Assembly (NCBI GenBank): GCA_026992695.1
Contig: JALWYP010000471.1
Coordinates: 1 to 11,387, forward strand
Reading direction: 5' to 3'
DNA length: 11,387 bases
Source: Flavobacteriaceae bacterium
GTDB taxonomy: Bacteria > Bacteroidota > Bacteroidia > Flavobacteriales > Flavobacteriaceae
Shown here: positions 10,113 through 11,387 of the stretch, in pieces
Layout of the letters: every line of letters begins with the position of its first letter
Numbering within the stretch: position 1 is the first letter of the stretch
Program-made: the position numbers and the translations under genes
The notes under the pieces: generated by a model
The model's database searches: none
The model's input: only the letters and a program-made list of their open reading frames with translations
What the model was told of the DNA's origin: nothing

Positions 10113-10538
10113 ATGTCTATTATAAATTTATTTCAAAGTGGTGAACATTCTAGAAATTTAGGTCATTTTGCAGCCTTGGCAAACATTGCTTTAAGTGATG
10201 GTATTATTGATTCTAAAGAAAATAATTTACTCAAGAGGTTTGCTCGAAGATTAGACATTACCGACCACGAGTATGAAAAAGTAATAAAAAATCCTGCTCA
10301 ATTTCCTATAAGTCCTCCAAATTCTGCCGAAAAACGATTAGAGCGATTTTACGATTTGTTTAAAATGATTTTTGCCGATGATGAAATTGATGACGAAGAG
10401 CGGGTATTAATTGAAAAATATGCTATTGGTTTGGGTTATAACGAAGAACAAGCAAAAAAATTAATTAACCGTTCTATCGAAATTTTTCAAGGCGGAATAG
10501 ACCTAGATGATTACCGTTATTTGTTAAACAGAAAATAA
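10113..10538 (+). CDS. TerB-like (tellurite-resistance TerB family) protein
   Basis: 141-residue soluble, all-helical protein of the TerB-like superfamily. Two related acidic helix-start motifs are visible, SDGIIDSKE (28-36) and ADDEIDDEE (88-96). This two-fold repeat of (S/A)D-x-x-ID-x-x-E is the hallmark of the fold and its likely metal-binding site. No signal peptide or membrane segment is seen. TerB homologues occur in tellurite and stress-response loci and as stand-alone proteins of unknown role. No terC, terD or terA neighbour is present here, so tellurite resistance should not be assumed. It is transcribed divergently from mfd and converges on the receiver-domain gene with 6 bases between the stops. 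Family is fairly sure; function is unknown. Confidence 0.8.
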   Translation: MSIINLFQSGEHSRNLGHFAALANIALSDGIIDSKENNLLKRFARRLDITDHEYEKVIKNPAQFPISPPNSAEKRLERFYDLFKMIFADDEIDDEERVLIEKYAIGLGYNEEQAKKLINRSIEIFQGGIDLDDYRYLLNRK

Positions 10539-10544
10539 TTCTAT

Positions 10545-10990
10545 TTAATTTTTTCTTGCTAATCTCGTTATTTTTGTAATGAGTTCGTGTTTATCGTAGG
10601 GTTTTGTAATAAATTCTGAAACGCCTAACTCTTCCGATTTTTTTTCATCCTCCTGTAAAGCACGAGCGGTAATAGCAATAATAGGTATGTTTTGCGTGTT
10701 TTTATTGTTTTTTAATTTCTCGATAAGCAAAAAGCCTTCTTCCTCTTGTAATACTAAATCTAATAAGATTACATCTGGTTTATTTACTTTAACACGGGTT
10801 AGAGCTTGTTGTACTCCGGTGGCTAAGTCAATGCTAAAATAGAGTTCTTTTAATAATATTTTTGTTAGTATCATTAAATCTATCTCGCTGTCATCAACCA
10901 CTAATACTTTAATAACGTTTAAAATACCTTGATAATCTTCCTTTTTATATTCTTTTCTGTCTTGAGGTTTTTTTACAAACTCTACATGTT
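10545..10990 (-). CDS. Response-regulator receiver domain, probably the C-terminal end of a truncated hybrid histidine kinase
   Basis: About 147 residues of a CheY-like receiver domain. Acidic pocket DD is in VLVVDDSE (codons 10890-10895). The phospho-acceptor Asp is in VILLDLVL (codon 10758-10760). The conserved Thr is in IAITARA and the Lys in FITKPYD. The protein ends right after the domain (TRLARKN), with no output domain. On the N-terminal side VEFVKKPQDRKEYKKE resembles the linker joining a kinase ATPase domain to a fused receiver. No ATG, GTG or TTG lies between the GC break and the VLVVDD strand. The simplest reading is the C-terminal receiver of a hybrid sensor kinase whose 5' part is missing. 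The open frame continues to 11162, but that stretch overlaps the GNAT gene in another frame and is not protein-like. The left boundary is uncertain by about 15 bases. A stand-alone receiver starting at an unusual codon is less likely. Confidence 0.75.
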
Positions 10991-11387
10991 CATCGTATCG
11001 GTTGCGCTGCCGGGCCACGGACCCGGTGGGACGGTTGGAATCCACACGCGCGACTGTTCCGTGCGAAACACGCGAAACCCGCGGGCCAAATAGTTGGCCA
11101 AACCGCGCGGGCTGTCCAACGAACAGGTATGCAACCACACGCGCCGTGCGCCAAGCAACCATGACTGCTCCACCGCTCGCGTCAGCAGATCGCCGCCAAA
11201 CCCCTTTCCGATGAACTGGGGCAATAGCCCAAAGGAACGAATCTCGACGTTCTTATCTTCCTGCAATTGCAATTCAAAATAACCGGCCGGCGTCCCCTCG
11301 ACATATCCTACCCACGTATGCACCGTCTCTTGGGACAAGTATGCAAGCCACTTGTTGTAGTCCCACGACAATCGATCGATCCAATAC
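10982..11387 (-). CDS. GNAT-family N-acetyltransferase, 5'-truncated by the window edge
   Basis: Partial acetyl-CoA-dependent acetyltransferase, about 134 codons in view. The frame stays open to the last base (YWIDRLSWDYNKW), so the N-terminus lies outside. A TTG at 11371 is not a credible start because homology-like sequence continues upstream of it. Motif A, the acetyl-CoA pyrophosphate loop, is QFIGKGFGG (Q-x-x-G-x-G). Strands GYFELQL and VEIRSFGLLP precede it, and RVWLHTCSLDSPRGLANYLARGF follows, a pattern common in one environmental GNAT subgroup. The family sequence seems to run to about PPGPWPG; the last residues and the stop at 10982-10984 fall on the composition break and may be artificial. 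GC is above 60% (hand counts 37/60 and 39/60), against about 25% just left of the junction, so a different source genome is likely. Substrate unknown. Confidence 0.72.
   Translation of the reverse strand, partial: YWIDRLSWDYNKWLAYLSQETVHTWVGYVEGTPAGYFELQLQEDKNVEIRSFGLLPQFIGKGFGGDLLTRAVEQSWLLGARRVWLHTCSLDSPRGLANYLARGFRVFRTEQSRVWIPTVPPGPWPGSATDTMNM
10984..11000. other. Abrupt composition junction, probable chimera breakpoint
   Basis: Left of this point every gene is AT-rich (15/60 GC at 10921-10980); right of it GC exceeds 60% with no gradient. The break coincides with loss of the upstream part of the receiver-domain gene and with the C-terminal end of the GNAT gene. No inverted repeats, transposase, tRNA or attachment-like sequence is visible. 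Likely an assembly or amplification chimera; a genuine insertion is not excluded. Confidence 0.7.

Noticed and set aside
10113..10538. Part of a tellurite-resistance or phage-defence Ter operon
   Set aside because: No terA, terC, terD, terE or terZ gene is nearby; a lone TerB-like domain does not define such a system.
10995..11162. N-terminal extension of the receiver-domain frame across the GC break
   Set aside because: The sequence is Arg/Val-rich, overlaps the GNAT gene in another frame and resembles no receiver N-terminus; it is a by-product of the junction.

Overview
The window reads as low-GC Bacteroidota DNA, most likely from a Flavobacteriaceae-type bacterium. The last ~400 bases are different: they are GC-rich and look foreign. 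Support for Bacteroidota comes from strong AT bias, no Shine-Dalgarno sites with A-rich stretches before start codons instead, matches to the Bacteroidota -7 element TAnnTTTG, and the protein content (secreted PtpA/DPP-IV-type S9 peptidase, secreted TlpA-type thioredoxin, a Bacteroidota-style Mfd).

Layout. Bases 11-2777 hold two tandem paralogous PLP-dependent beta-eliminating lyases on the plus strand. The first carries tyrosine phenol-lyase residues and the second tryptophanase residues. A 110-bp gap with a weak terminator-like hairpin and a TAAATTTG promoter candidate leads to a secreted prolyl tripeptidyl peptidase (2888-5026), whose stop codon overlaps the start of a small antibiotic-biosynthesis-monooxygenase-fold protein (5026-5331). 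Converging on these with a 5-bp gap is a minus-strand pair: mfd (transcription-repair coupling factor, 6702-10037), then a secreted TlpA-like thioredoxin protein (5337-6671). Divergent from mfd is a small TerB-like protein (10113-10538). It converges with a 6-bp gap on a minus-strand response-regulator receiver domain (10545 to ~10990).

The receiver domain is cut off at ~10984-11000. There GC rises from about 25% to above 60% within tens of bases, and a partial GNAT acetyltransferase (minus strand, running off the window end) begins. The receiver has no start codon of its own and begins with a linker typical of hybrid histidine kinases, so it is probably the C-terminal piece of a larger sensor kinase. 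I read the junction as an assembly or amplification chimera, or less likely a real insertion.

How the genes may work together (inference). The peptidase releases tripeptides from extracytoplasmic proteins, and the two lyases break tyrosine and tryptophan down to phenol or indole plus pyruvate and ammonia, which fits an amino-acid-consuming lifestyle. The other genes are ordinary housekeeping or accessory functions. I found no CRISPR array, tRNA, rRNA, insertion sequence, defence locus or clearly new multi-gene system. The most notable items are the tpl-tnaA tandem and the GC-break junction.
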